From contig NZ_CP053291.1 in the NCBI RefSeq assembly GCF_014926385.1, positions 1,302,001-1,366,000 on the forward strand: 64,000 nucleotides of DNA. Direction: 5' to 3'. The notes beneath the pieces were generated by a model. It did not search any database. It was not told where the DNA came from and saw only the letters and a program-made list of their open reading frames with translations. The position numbers were made by a program, and so were the translations under genes. The stretch is from Trueperella pecoris (GTDB lineage Bacteria; Actinomycetota; Actinomycetes; Actinomycetales; Actinomycetaceae). Of this stretch, positions 44,101-52,113 are shown in pieces (position 1 is the stretch's first letter; every line of letters starts with the position of its first letter).

Positions 44101-45594
44101 TTATGCTTGATCGACCTTCGGCCGGCCCATGACAGCACGTGCATTGGCCGCCAGAACGATTGAGCCCATGACCACCACGTGCGGCGTCGTCACTTCTTCG
44201 ACGTCGACGCTCTCGGCGACGTCCGAGGCGTACACAATCGCCGCGTCGAGGAAAGGCTCCACGGCAACGCGGTCCTCACCGAAGACCTCGCGAGCAAGGT
44301 CTGCCAACTCGTCAATCGGCACGGCACGCTCCGAATCGAGGCCCGTGATCACGACCGAGTGGAAGTGCGGCTCAGCAACGGAGAGGATGCCCTCCACGTC
44401 CTTGTCCGCCATCGCGGCAAACACCAGCACGCGCGTGCCGGGGAAGACCTCCTCGAGGGCCTCGACCGTCGCCTCGGCGCCAGCGGGATTATGCGCGGCG
44501 TCAATGATCACCAACGGAGAATTCTTCACGATCTCCAGACGCCCCGGCGAGTTGGTGGCCATCAACGCATGCTCAACGACGTCTCCGCTCCACGCTCCCC
44601 CGCCGAACATCGCCTCGACCGCCGCGATAGCTATGGCCGCATTCTGCGCCTGGTAGGAGCCGTACATGGCAAGTGGCACGTCTTCATAAACGGCTGCCGG
44701 CGTGCGGACGCTCAACATCTGCCCGCCCACGGCGCCCTCGCGGTCAAGAACCTCCAGACTCTCGCCATACTGGACGTACGTCGCGCGATTCTTCACCACC
44801 GATTCGCGAACGAGGTCGAGAACCTCGGGCGTTTGGGGCGCGCTCACGAGCGTCGCGCCGGGCTTGAGAATGCCAAGCTTCTCCGTGGCGATATCCGTCA
44901 ACTCGTGGCCGAGCCACTTTTCGTGATCGCGCGCAACCGTCATCAGCACGGCCACCTCGGCGTCGATCACGTTGGTGGCGTCCCACTGGCCGCCCATACC
45001 CACCTCGACGACGGCGACGTCCACCGGCGCATCCGCAAACGCAGCAAACGCCATGACGGTGAAGACCTCAAAGAAGGACATCCGCGGGCCGCCCTCGGCG
45101 GCGGACTTCTCATCCACCCACGCCACAAAAGGAGCCACGTCCTCCCAAGCCTGGATGAAGGCCGCGGGCGAAATCGCCTGACCGTCGATCGAGATACGCT
45201 CGCGCACCGAGTTCAGGTGCGGGGAGGTAAAACGGCCCGTGCGCAGGCCACGCTCCCGCAGGAGCGCCTCGATCATGCGCGCGGTCGACGTCTTGCCGTT
45301 CGTACCCGTGATGTGCACGGCGCGGAAAGACTTCTGCGGATTACCCATCATGTCAAGACAGTCGGCCACACGTTGAGTCGATGGCTGGACCTTGTGTTCA
45401 GGGGCCCTTGCCACGATCTGCGCATAGATCTGCGCCACCTGGCGATCGAGCTCGCTCTCCTCGGCCAGTACCTGGGTGTCATCCTTGGGCTCGGGAGCGT
45501 TCAGCACGTCATCGAGCACCGAGGGATCGGGGCCAACTACAAGCTTCGAGCGCAGGACCAGGTCGAGATCCGCTTCGAGTTCTTCTTCGTTCAC
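44101..45594 (-). CDS. folC: Bifunctional folylpolyglutamate/dihydrofolate synthase
   Basis: 497-aa Mur-ligase-type enzyme that adds glutamate to folates and makes dihydrofolate from dihydropteroate. The ATP loop is [20 protein letters not shown] near residue 93, followed by [20 protein letters not shown] and [40 protein letters not shown] lies near 362. It has a 45-residue N-terminal extension rich in Asp and Glu. The GTG start overlaps the ileS stop (GTGA), so it is translationally coupled with ileS. Confidence 0.96.
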   Translation of the reverse strand: MNEEELEADLDLVLRSKLVVGPDPSVLDDVLNAPEPKDDTQVLAEESELDRQVAQIYAQIVARAPEHKVQPSTQRVADCLDMMGNPQKSFRAVHITGTNGKTSTARMIEALLRERGLRTGRFTSPHLNSVRERISIDGQAISPAAFIQAWEDVAPFVAWVDEKSAAEGGPRMSFFEVFTVMAFAAFADAPVDVAVVEVGMGGQWDATNVIDAEVAVLMTVARDHEKWLGHELTDIATEKLGILKPGATLVSAPQTPEVLDLVRESVVKNRATYVQYGESLEVLDREGAVGGQMLSVRTPAAVYEDVPLAMYGSYQAQNAAIAIAAVEAMFGGGAWSGDVVEHALMATNSPGRLEIVKNSPLVIIDAAHNPAGAEATVEALEEVFPGTRVLVFAAMADKDVEGILSVAEPHFHSVVITGLDSERAVPIDELADLAREVFGEDRVAVEPFLDAAIVYASDVAESVDVEEVTTPHVVVMGSIVLAANARAVMGRPKVDQA

Positions 45595-48500
45595 GCAATC
45601 TTCTCCACGCTCACGGCGATACCATCACCGCCGCCGATGACGCTCGCCTCAAGAGCAAGCGTCTCGGCAGAAATCATCGCAAGGTTGGCCTCCACGGCCG
45701 CGACCCACTCGTCCGGGACACGTAAGGTCAGGCGGATGCGGTCGGCCACGTGCAGGCCGTCGGCCTTGCGCTGATCCTGAACGGCACGCACGACGTCGCG
45801 AGCGTAGCCCTCAGCCTCTAGAGCCTCATCCAAAACGGTGTCCAGCACGACGAACGCGCCAGAATCAAGAACCTCAGCGACCGAGCCCTCTGCTGCTTCG
45901 ACAGCCGTGGTGGCCTCAAACTGGCCCGGCTCCAGCACGATCTGCGGATCGATGAGCATGCGGGCCTTATCGCCCTCAAGCGCCCACGCCCCCTCGCGGG
46001 CGGCCTTAAAGAGCGCCGAGGTGAAACGGCGCACCGACGGGTCAAGCTCACGCGGGAGAACCGAAAGTTCCTTGCGAACCTCCAGGCCGGACTCCTCCGC
46101 CGTCTGGATCTTGACCTCCTTGACGTTGACCTCGGAAGCGATCAACGAGGCGAACGGAGCCAGATCAAGGCCCGTCACAACAGTCAAGGAGCGCAGCGGT
46201 TGACGCACGCGCAACGAGTTGGCCTTGCGCAACGAGTGAGCATGTGAGACGACATCGCGCACCTCATCCATCACCTGCACCAAATCGTCGTCCACGACGC
46301 CGGCGGGCCACATCGGCCAGTCGGTCATGTGAACAGACCGGCCGCCCGTCAGGCCGCGCCAAATCTCCTCACCAACCAGAGGGAGCAACGGAGCAGCCAC
46401 CCGCATGAGGGCCTCAAGGGAGGTGTACAGCGTGTCAAAAGCGCGCTCGTCCTCGTTCCAGAAGCGCTCACGCGAGGTACGCACATACCAGTTCGTCAGC
46501 AAGTCAATGAATTCGCGCACTTCCTGCGTCGCCGCCGGAATGTCCAGCCCATCGAGGTGCGCCTTGACCGCGTCAGCCAGCAGCTTCGTACGCGAAAGAA
46601 GGTATCGATCCATGACGTCGAGGCTGGCCAGCGCTTCGGCGTCGTGAACATCAATCGCAGACGCAACATAACCCTCACCGTTGTTGCAGGTGCCCGCGTA
46701 CAGTGCGAAGAAGTACCACGTGTTCCACAGCGGCAAAATCACGTGACGCATCGCCTCACGGATGCCTTCCTCGTTGACCACGAGGTTGCCGCCGCGCAAG
46801 ACCGGTGAACTCATCAGCATCCATCGCACCGCATCCGAACCATACTTGTGGTACATCTCCATCGGATCGGGGTAGTTACGCAAAGACTTCGACGCCTTGC
46901 GGCCATCATTGCCCAGCACAATTCCGTGCGAGATGCACGAGGTGAACGCCGGACGGTCGAACAGGGCGGTCGACAGCGCGTGCATCACGTAGAACCAGCC
47001 ACGAGTCTGTCCGATGTACTCCACGATGAAATCGCCTGGGAAGTGGGACTCGAACCAGTCCTGATTCTCAAACGGGTAATGCTTCTGGGCGTAGGGCATC
47101 GAACCGGAATCGAACCAGACGTCGAGGATGTCGTCAATGCGGCGCATCGTCGACTTGCCCGTCGGATCGTCCGGGTTGGGCCGGGTCAGCTCGTCAATGT
47201 AGGGGCGGTGCAGGTTCGGCTCGCCATCCGGGCCCACCGGCAGGCGACCAAAGTCGCGCTCAAGCTCAGCGAACGAACCGTAGACATCGATGCGCGGGTA
47301 GGTGGGATCGTCCGACTTCCACACCGGAATCGGCGTGCCCCAGTAGCGGTTACGCGAAATCGACCAATCGCGAGCGCCCGCGAGCCAGTTGCCGAAGATG
47401 CCATCCTTGATGTGCTCCGGCTGCCAGGTGATCTGCTGGTTGAGCTCAACCATGCGGTCGCGGAACTGGGTGACGGCCACGAACCAGGACGTCACCGGCT
47501 TGTAAATGAGCGGCTTCCGGCAACGCCAGCAGTGCGGGTAAGAATGGACATAGGACTGTTCACGCACGAGTACCGCGCGGCGGGCCGGATCGATGCGCTC
47601 CTGAGAGCCGGTGCCGTCACGCAAATCGTTAAGGATCGGGCGGTTGGCGTCAAAAATGTTCATGCCCGCATAATCGGTAACCGTGGGGAAGAACTTACCG
47701 CTGGCGTCCACGGTCTCCACGACCTTGATGTCTGCCCCGGCAAGCACGAACATGTCCTCCTCGCCGTATGGAGCGATGTGGACAAGACCAGTGCCGTCCT
47801 CGGTCGAGACGTAGTCCGCCACGCGAATCTGCCACGCGTTCGGGCCCGGCTTCTCACTCTCGCGCGTGTAGTAATCAAAGATCGGGTAGTACTTCTTGCC
47901 CTGCAGGTCGCTGCCCTTGCACTCAGCCAGGATCTCGGGGGCCTCGCCAAGCTCCTTGGCATAGGCGGCCACACGGGCCTTTGCCACGATGACCTTTTCT
48001 CCAGCAAGCGGACCCTCGGCCGGGCATACGGTCACGTAGTCAATCTCCGGACCCACAGCAATGGCGAAGTTGGAAGGAAGCGTCCACGGCGTCGTCGTCC
48101 AAATGAGGGCCAGCTCGCCCGACTCGAGGCGCAAGCCCACCGTGACCGTCTGATCCTGGCGATCCTGGTAGACGTCGTCGTCCATCTTCAACTCGTGGTT
48201 CGACAGCGGGGTCTCGTCATTCCAGCAGTACGGAAGCACGCGGTAGCCCTCGTACACAAGGCCCTTGTCCCACAGCGTCTTAAACGACCAGATGACCGAC
48301 TCCATGAATGTGGGGTCCAGAGTCTTGTAGCCGTTGTCGAAATCGACCCAGCGGGCCTGACGCGTGACGTATTCCTTCCACTCTTTGGTGTAGGTCAGCA
48401 CGGACGTACGGCAAGCGTCGTTAAACTTCTCGATGCCCATGACCTCGATCTCGGACTTGTCCTGAATCCCGAGGATCTTCTCCGCCTCAAGCTCCGCCGG

Positions 48501-48794
48501 CAGACCGTGGGTGTCCCAACCGAACTCGCGCTCCACCTTCTTGCCCTGCTGGGTCTGGTAGCGGGCAATGACGTCCTTGACGTAACCGGTAAGTAGGTGG
48601 CCATAGTGCGGAAGGCCATTGGCGAACGGCGGGCCATCGTAGAAGACGAACTCGTCGCTAGTGCGCTGATCAATAGACGCTTGGAAGGTATCGTCCTTCT
48701 CCCAGTAGGATAGAACGTCCTCTTCAAGCGTGGGGAAATTCGGGGACGCGACGACGTCCTCTTCGCGATGCAGCGGGTACTTTCGGCTGGTCAT
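45591..48794 (-). CDS. ileS: Isoleucyl-tRNA synthetase, eukaryote-like type
   Basis: 1067-aa class I synthetase. The HIGH motif reads [20 protein letters not shown] near residue 61 and the KMSKS loop reads [15 protein letters not shown] (Ala replaces Met). The CP1 editing domain and the C-terminal anticodon-binding part are present. The PHYGH form and length place it in the IleS2/eukaryote-like group, which in general is less sensitive to mupirocin. Expression is probably controlled by a T-box leader directly upstream. It overlaps folC downstream. Confidence 0.97.
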   Translation of the reverse strand: MTSRKYPLHREEDVVASPNFPTLEEDVLSYWEKDDTFQASIDQRTSDEFVFYDGPPFANGLPHYGHLLTGYVKDVIARYQTQQGKKVEREFGWDTHGLPAELEAEKILGIQDKSEIEVMGIEKFNDACRTSVLTYTKEWKEYVTRQARWVDFDNGYKTLDPTFMESVIWSFKTLWDKGLVYEGYRVLPYCWNDETPLSNHELKMDDDVYQDRQDQTVTVGLRLESGELALIWTTTPWTLPSNFAIAVGPEIDYVTVCPAEGPLAGEKVIVAKARVAAYAKELGEAPEILAECKGSDLQGKKYYPIFDYYTRESEKPGPNAWQIRVADYVSTEDGTGLVHIAPYGEEDMFVLAGADIKVVETVDASGKFFPTVTDYAGMNIFDANRPILNDLRDGTGSQERIDPARRAVLVREQSYVHSYPHCWRCRKPLIYKPVTSWFVAVTQFRDRMVELNQQITWQPEHIKDGIFGNWLAGARDWSISRNRYWGTPIPVWKSDDPTYPRIDVYGSFAELERDFGRLPVGPDGEPNLHRPYIDELTRPNPDDPTGKSTMRRIDDILDVWFDSGSMPYAQKHYPFENQDWFESHFPGDFIVEYIGQTRGWFYVMHALSTALFDRPAFTSCISHGIVLGNDGRKASKSLRNYPDPMEMYHKYGSDAVRWMLMSSPVLRGGNLVVNEEGIREAMRHVILPLWNTWYFFALYAGTCNNGEGYVASAIDVHDAEALASLDVMDRYLLSRTKLLADAVKAHLDGLDIPAATQEVREFIDLLTNWYVRTSRERFWNEDERAFDTLYTSLEALMRVAAPLLPLVGEEIWRGLTGGRSVHMTDWPMWPAGVVDDDLVQVMDEVRDVVSHAHSLRKANSLRVRQPLRSLTVVTGLDLAPFASLIASEVNVKEVKIQTAEESGLEVRKELSVLPRELDPSVRRFTSALFKAAREGAWALEGDKARMLIDPQIVLEPGQFEATTAVEAAEGSVAEVLDSGAFVVLDTVLDEALEAEGYARDVVRAVQDQRKADGLHVADRIRLTLRVPDEWVAAVEANLAMISAETLALEASVIGGGDGIAVSVEKIA

Positions 48795-49022
48795 TTCTCT
48801 CCTCGTGTTGGAGCACGAAGACGGCCCTCGTACTCCTCCAGTGTTTGCTGAAGTTTTAAGGCGAGGGCGACGTGACGCCGCGGTACCACCTCGCTTGCCA
48901 CGCTGACGCGGGGCCGCTTATTGGGGACGATGACGAGTCCATCCGTTCGGTTCTAATAAGCCCGACGCGACAAACGCCAGCCGTTCTTCCGAAAGCTCCC
49001 CGGTGATAGCCGGATCAAAGCC
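48795..49022 (-). promoter_or_regulatory. T-box leader of ileS, isoleucine type with short stem I
   Basis: The conserved T-box sequence AGCGAGGTGGTACCGCGG is present on the minus strand (48878-48895). Upstream GCTTATT (48961-48955) pairs with AATAAGC (48922-48916) and closes a stem I of only 46 nt, whose loop region contains the Ile codon AUC (48931-48929). An extended -10 box TAGAAT lies at 49030-49035. Actinobacterial ileS T-boxes with reduced stem I are known and act on translation by masking the Shine-Dalgarno site; here GAGGAGAG precedes the ileS ATG. Uncharged tRNA-Ile should activate ileS-folC. Confidence 0.88.
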
Positions 49023-49195
49023 AAGTATGATTCTAACGTGTGCTCCGGGCACGATGCTATGCCGAGCCAAACCGGCCCGACGTGAGATTCCTCCCGCCGC
49101 ACATGAATTGCGGACCTCAGGCGGCTCCCCCATCACTGTTGCCCATCAGCGCATGCCCCACTTGTCGCTTCATTAGAGCAAATCCCAATGTCACC

Positions 49196-49465
49196 TTATG
49201 TAGGTAAAACCGCAATCTGTTCCGCCAACTCGGCAAACGACGGATAGAACCCGAGGCTTCGGTTGTAGAAAAAGAGGAGAGCGAAAACCGGCATGGTGAT
49301 ACCAAGACCGTACAGGAGTGGGTTTACCCAGCGGCGTGCCGAGACCTGCTCTTGGCAACCAGTGCGCCGCAACAAGATGAATATCGATGTCAGACCCACC
49401 GTGGCTAACAAAACAATGAGCTTGAGGCTCGTAAGCCCAAAGGGAGTTCCAGCTTCCCACAACAT
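49196..49465 (-). CDS. Small two-helix membrane protein
   Basis: 89-aa protein with two membrane segments (KLIVLLATVGLTSIFILL and NPLLYGLGITMPVFALLFFY) and a short soluble tail ending AELAEQIAVLPT. The ATG at 49465 follows GAGAGGAT at good spacing. It lies 13 bp after the esterase stop, so the two are probably co-transcribed. I do not recognise the family. An overlapping frame (49191-49460) is rejected because its start has no ribosome binding site. Confidence 0.7.
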   Translation of the reverse strand: MLWEAGTPFGLTSLKLIVLLATVGLTSIFILLRRTGCQEQVSARRWVNPLLYGLGITMPVFALLFFYNRSLGFYPSFAELAEQIAVLPT

Positions 49466-49478
49466 ATCTGATCCTCTC

Positions 49479-50567
49479 TCAACGAACCTTCGACAGCCAC
49501 GTCAATACGTCAGGAAATTCCTTAATCCACACGACCCACCCGTGCCCGCCTTCGCTTCTCTCGTCAAGGTAGACTCGGCTCGGATCATTCACTGCGGAAG
49601 CCACTGTACGAGCGTCTTCTATCGTCCCCTTATCAATAATGGAAGAGACGAACAGCAGATTGGCAGTCTTATCCGCACCTTTTGCAAGTGTCGAAAGTGC
49701 CTGTGCTTTGCGCACGCCTGGAACCTTCGACAAGGAGCCCTCCATGGGCATATCAATGCCGTGTAACCATACCGCATTCCCGAAAACATCAGGGTGCAGT
49801 ATCCCCAACCTCCCCGCGCAGTATCCGCCCATCGATGGACCGACGACAGTCCAGTCCTCAGGCCTATTTGAAACGTCAAAGTTCGACTGAATGATCTTAG
49901 GCAGATCACGGGCAAACCAAGTTTCAGCTTTTAAACCGCCATCGATGTCAGCACAGGTGGCGATCTGTCCACCAAAATTCATATCCGAAGTGATGAGAAT
50001 TGTTGGCGCGATTTTCCCGGCATCAATCGCCTCCTGAAGGGCGCGCGGCCCCCCAATAGCCGGGCCGATGGCAGCGGCACTGCCCGGAGTCCCGGGAAGA
50101 AGCACCATAACGTTGTACTTGACTCCTCGTTCGGGAAAGCCTCGGGGAACCCAGGTGCGGATTTGCGAGTTAATAGCAGATTCGGGACCAGTGATGGTCG
50201 CCTGGCGCATACCTTCATCATCAGATTCTTGCCATGTGACCCGGTAGCGCGAACTATCGCCGTTATTGATTTGCTCTGCTAGCTCGTTAAGCGGAACAGA
50301 AGGCACGGTGGCGATCTTGCCGGTGTCCCCTTCGTGGGTGAGAAAGCGCCACAATTCAGTGTGGTTTCTGAAATAGCCAAACTGGTAGTTGATCAAAGAT
50401 GCGGCGGCGACCAGCACACACACCTGCGCCACAAGTATTGTGACAATTCGCCGCAGCGTACGCCTCTTGCCGCTACCGGGGCGCATGACCACGAAAAATC
50501 CAGCCACTATAACGATCATGGTCACGGCAATGGTGGCGAGCACGACCCACCCGTTGAGAAGATCCAT
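49479..50567 (-). CDS. Membrane-anchored esterase-like alpha/beta hydrolase
   Basis: 362-aa protein. Two hydrophobic segments at the N-terminus (WVVLATIAVTMIVIVAGFFV, and IVTILVAQVCVLVAAASLI) are followed by an alpha/beta-hydrolase domain of the esterase D/antigen-85-like group. The nucleophile elbow is VVGPSMGGYCAGR near residue 247, the probable His is in RSEGGHGWVVW near 347, and the acid is likely the Asp/Glu near 310. An upstream ATG would add 13 residues, but a -10 box (TATTGT) ends just before the chosen ATG, so a leaderless mRNA is predicted. The substrate may be a cell-envelope ester; this is inference. Confidence 0.85.
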   Translation of the reverse strand: MDLLNGWVVLATIAVTMIVIVAGFFVVMRPGSGKRRTLRRIVTILVAQVCVLVAAASLINYQFGYFRNHTELWRFLTHEGDTGKIATVPSVPLNELAEQINNGDSSRYRVTWQESDDEGMRQATITGPESAINSQIRTWVPRGFPERGVKYNVMVLLPGTPGSAAAIGPAIGGPRALQEAIDAGKIAPTILITSDMNFGGQIATCADIDGGLKAETWFARDLPKIIQSNFDVSNRPEDWTVVGPSMGGYCAGRLGILHPDVFGNAVWLHGIDMPMEGSLSKVPGVRKAQALSTLAKGADKTANLLFVSSIIDKGTIEDARTVASAVNDPSRVYLDERSEGGHGWVVWIKEFPDVLTWLSKVR

Positions 50568-50574
50568 GCGAGAT

Positions 50575-50602
50575 ACAATAGACCTACATTCGGTGCGAGC
50601 AA
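50575..50602 (-). promoter_or_regulatory. Candidate leaderless promoter of the esterase gene
   Basis: TTGCTC (50597-50602), a 16-bp spacer and TATTGT (50575-50580) on the minus strand. The first transcribed base would fall at or next to the ATG at 50567. Confidence 0.5.
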
Positions 50603-50692
50603 TCATCGCGACGTACCTGCTAGGCTCAGTTTCGCGCAGGGAGAAAGACGACCGAGAGGCTTACCTAGAGCGAGCTCATGGGAGGACGAAAT

Positions 50693-51505
50693 ATGCTCGG
50701 ATTCATCGGCACCGGCAATATGGGCGGGGCGATACTGGCAGGAGTGCTCTCCGCAGGGCTGGTTGCGCCAGACGACGTCGTCTTCACCCGCGCCAACGCC
50801 CAGGCGGGCGCTTCCCAAGCTAAGCACACCGGCTCACGGTTCATAGGGACGAACCGTGCGGTGTATGAGTCGCTCGGAGAAGGCGAGATGCTGATCGTGG
50901 GTGTCAAACCCCACGTGATCGGTAAGGTTCTGCGCGAGCTCGGCGAAGAAACGGGCGGGCAAGTGATCGTCTCGGTCGCTGCTGGTGTTAGCCTTCACAC
51001 CCTTGCTGAGCACGCACCTGCAGGATCCCCGATCGTCCGCGTTATGCCCAACGTCAACTCCCAGATCGGTGCCGGCATGTCGGCGCTATGCCCCAACGCC
51101 GCCGTCACGGACTCCCAGCTGGCCGCCGTCCGCCGCATCTTCGACTCCATCGGGCAAACCGTGGTCATCACCGAGAAGGACTTCCCCGCATTCTCCGCCA
51201 TCGCTGGATGCTCGCCGGCCTGGACGTACACCTACATCGACGCCCTCGCCCGCGCCGCCCTCGCCGCCGGAATAACGCTCGATTCAGCGCGCCGCATCGC
51301 CGCGCAAGCCGTCCTCGGATCGGCACAACTCGTCCTCGCCAAACACGGGGAGTTCACCCCCAGCGAGCTACGCGACCAAGTCACCTCCCCCGGCGGAACC
51401 ACCATCGCCGGGCTCATCGCCATGGAGTCGGCAGGCTTCACACCCGCCGTCATCGACGCCGTCAACGCGGCCATCGCCCGCGACGCCGAGATTGGCAAAG
51501 CCTAG
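50693..51505 (+). CDS. proC: Pyrroline-5-carboxylate reductase
   Basis: 270-aa NAD(P)H enzyme for the last step of proline synthesis. The dinucleotide loop is LGFIGTGNMGGAILAGVL at the N-terminus. VRVMPNVNSQIGAGMSAL lies near residue 115, and the C-terminal signature QVTSPGGTTIAGLIAMESAG near 225. The ATG at 50693 follows GGGAGG at good spacing; an ATG at 50678 has none. The last four bases overlap the stop of the convergent CofE-like gene (CTAG shared). Confidence 0.96.
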   Translation: MLGFIGTGNMGGAILAGVLSAGLVAPDDVVFTRANAQAGASQAKHTGSRFIGTNRAVYESLGEGEMLIVGVKPHVIGKVLRELGEETGGQVIVSVAAGVSLHTLAEHAPAGSPIVRVMPNVNSQIGAGMSALCPNAAVTDSQLAAVRRIFDSIGQTVVITEKDFPAFSAIAGCSPAWTYTYIDALARAALAAGITLDSARRIAAQAVLGSAQLVLAKHGEFTPSELRDQVTSPGGTTIAGLIAMESAGFTPAVIDAVNAAIARDAEIGKA

Positions 51506-52041
51506 TCCTCCCAGGTCATCACGTCCGGGATGCCGCGCACCACGACCACCGGGCATTCGTGCGAGCTCATCATCACCACGCCCGCGAGCGCCGCAATCGC
51601 GTCAATGACGGATTCGCCGGTGGGCGTCTTCACGTCCAGCCCAGCCGACCCCAGGGCCACGTCCGCCACACCCCGACCCGGTTGCCCAGTGCGCCCTGAT
51701 CCGGAAATGATCACTCCCGGGCGCCCACCAAAACGTGCCGCCAGGCCACGCCGGATCTCGCCAGCGGCCTGATCGACGTCGTCGGGAGCCTTCAAGCCAA
51801 GCGCCTCGGGGATACTGACACGCGTGCGAAAACCATCGGGTTCCTCACCCGCCTTGTGCCAACGACCCTGAGCCTTGGCCAGAATCTTGCCGGCGAGGAC
51901 CACGACGTCGTCGCCACGCATACCGACGTAGCCATCGGGCCACGAGAGCGCGTTCAGATGCGGGGAAATAACCGCCGCGACGTCGTCGCCAGACGTGAGG
52001 GCTGGAATGCCGGGAACAGTCACGGCCTGTACTGAAGTCAT
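51502..52041 (-). CDS. Short CofE-like (F420-0:glutamate ligase family) protein
   Basis: 179-aa protein. TSGDDVAAVISPHL and GDDVVVLAGKILAKAQGR at the N-terminal half resemble the start of F420-0:gamma-L-glutamyl ligase (CofE). VIISGSGRTGQPGRGVADVA plus LGSAGLD resembles its conserved late motif. The middle block of about 60-70 residues that contains the HG.VCANAGVD-type motif of CofE is missing, and the usual length is about 245-250 aa. No other F420 biosynthesis gene is in the window. The frame continues upstream antisense to valS; the ATG at 52041 is chosen since it lies outside valS. Function uncertain. Confidence 0.75.
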   Translation of the reverse strand: MTSVQAVTVPGIPALTSGDDVAAVISPHLNALSWPDGYVGMRGDDVVVLAGKILAKAQGRWHKAGEEPDGFRTRVSIPEALGLKAPDDVDQAAGEIRRGLAARFGGRPGVIISGSGRTGQPGRGVADVALGSAGLDVKTPTGESVIDAIAALAGVVMMSSHECPVVVVRGIPDVMTWED

Positions 52042-52113
52042 GGAGGTACTATAACGCCAAACCTCACACTGACGGACGTGACCGGCGCCAAGCGAACGTG
52101 GGAGAATATGGCC

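Noticed and set aside
43744-44163. Small frames in the AT-richer spacer before folC
   Set aside because: No ribosome binding site, no hydrophobic or domain pattern, and several overlap each other on both strands.
46848-48596. 582-aa plus-strand frame across ileS
   Set aside because: Antisense shadow of ileS; composition follows the codon pattern of the opposite strand.
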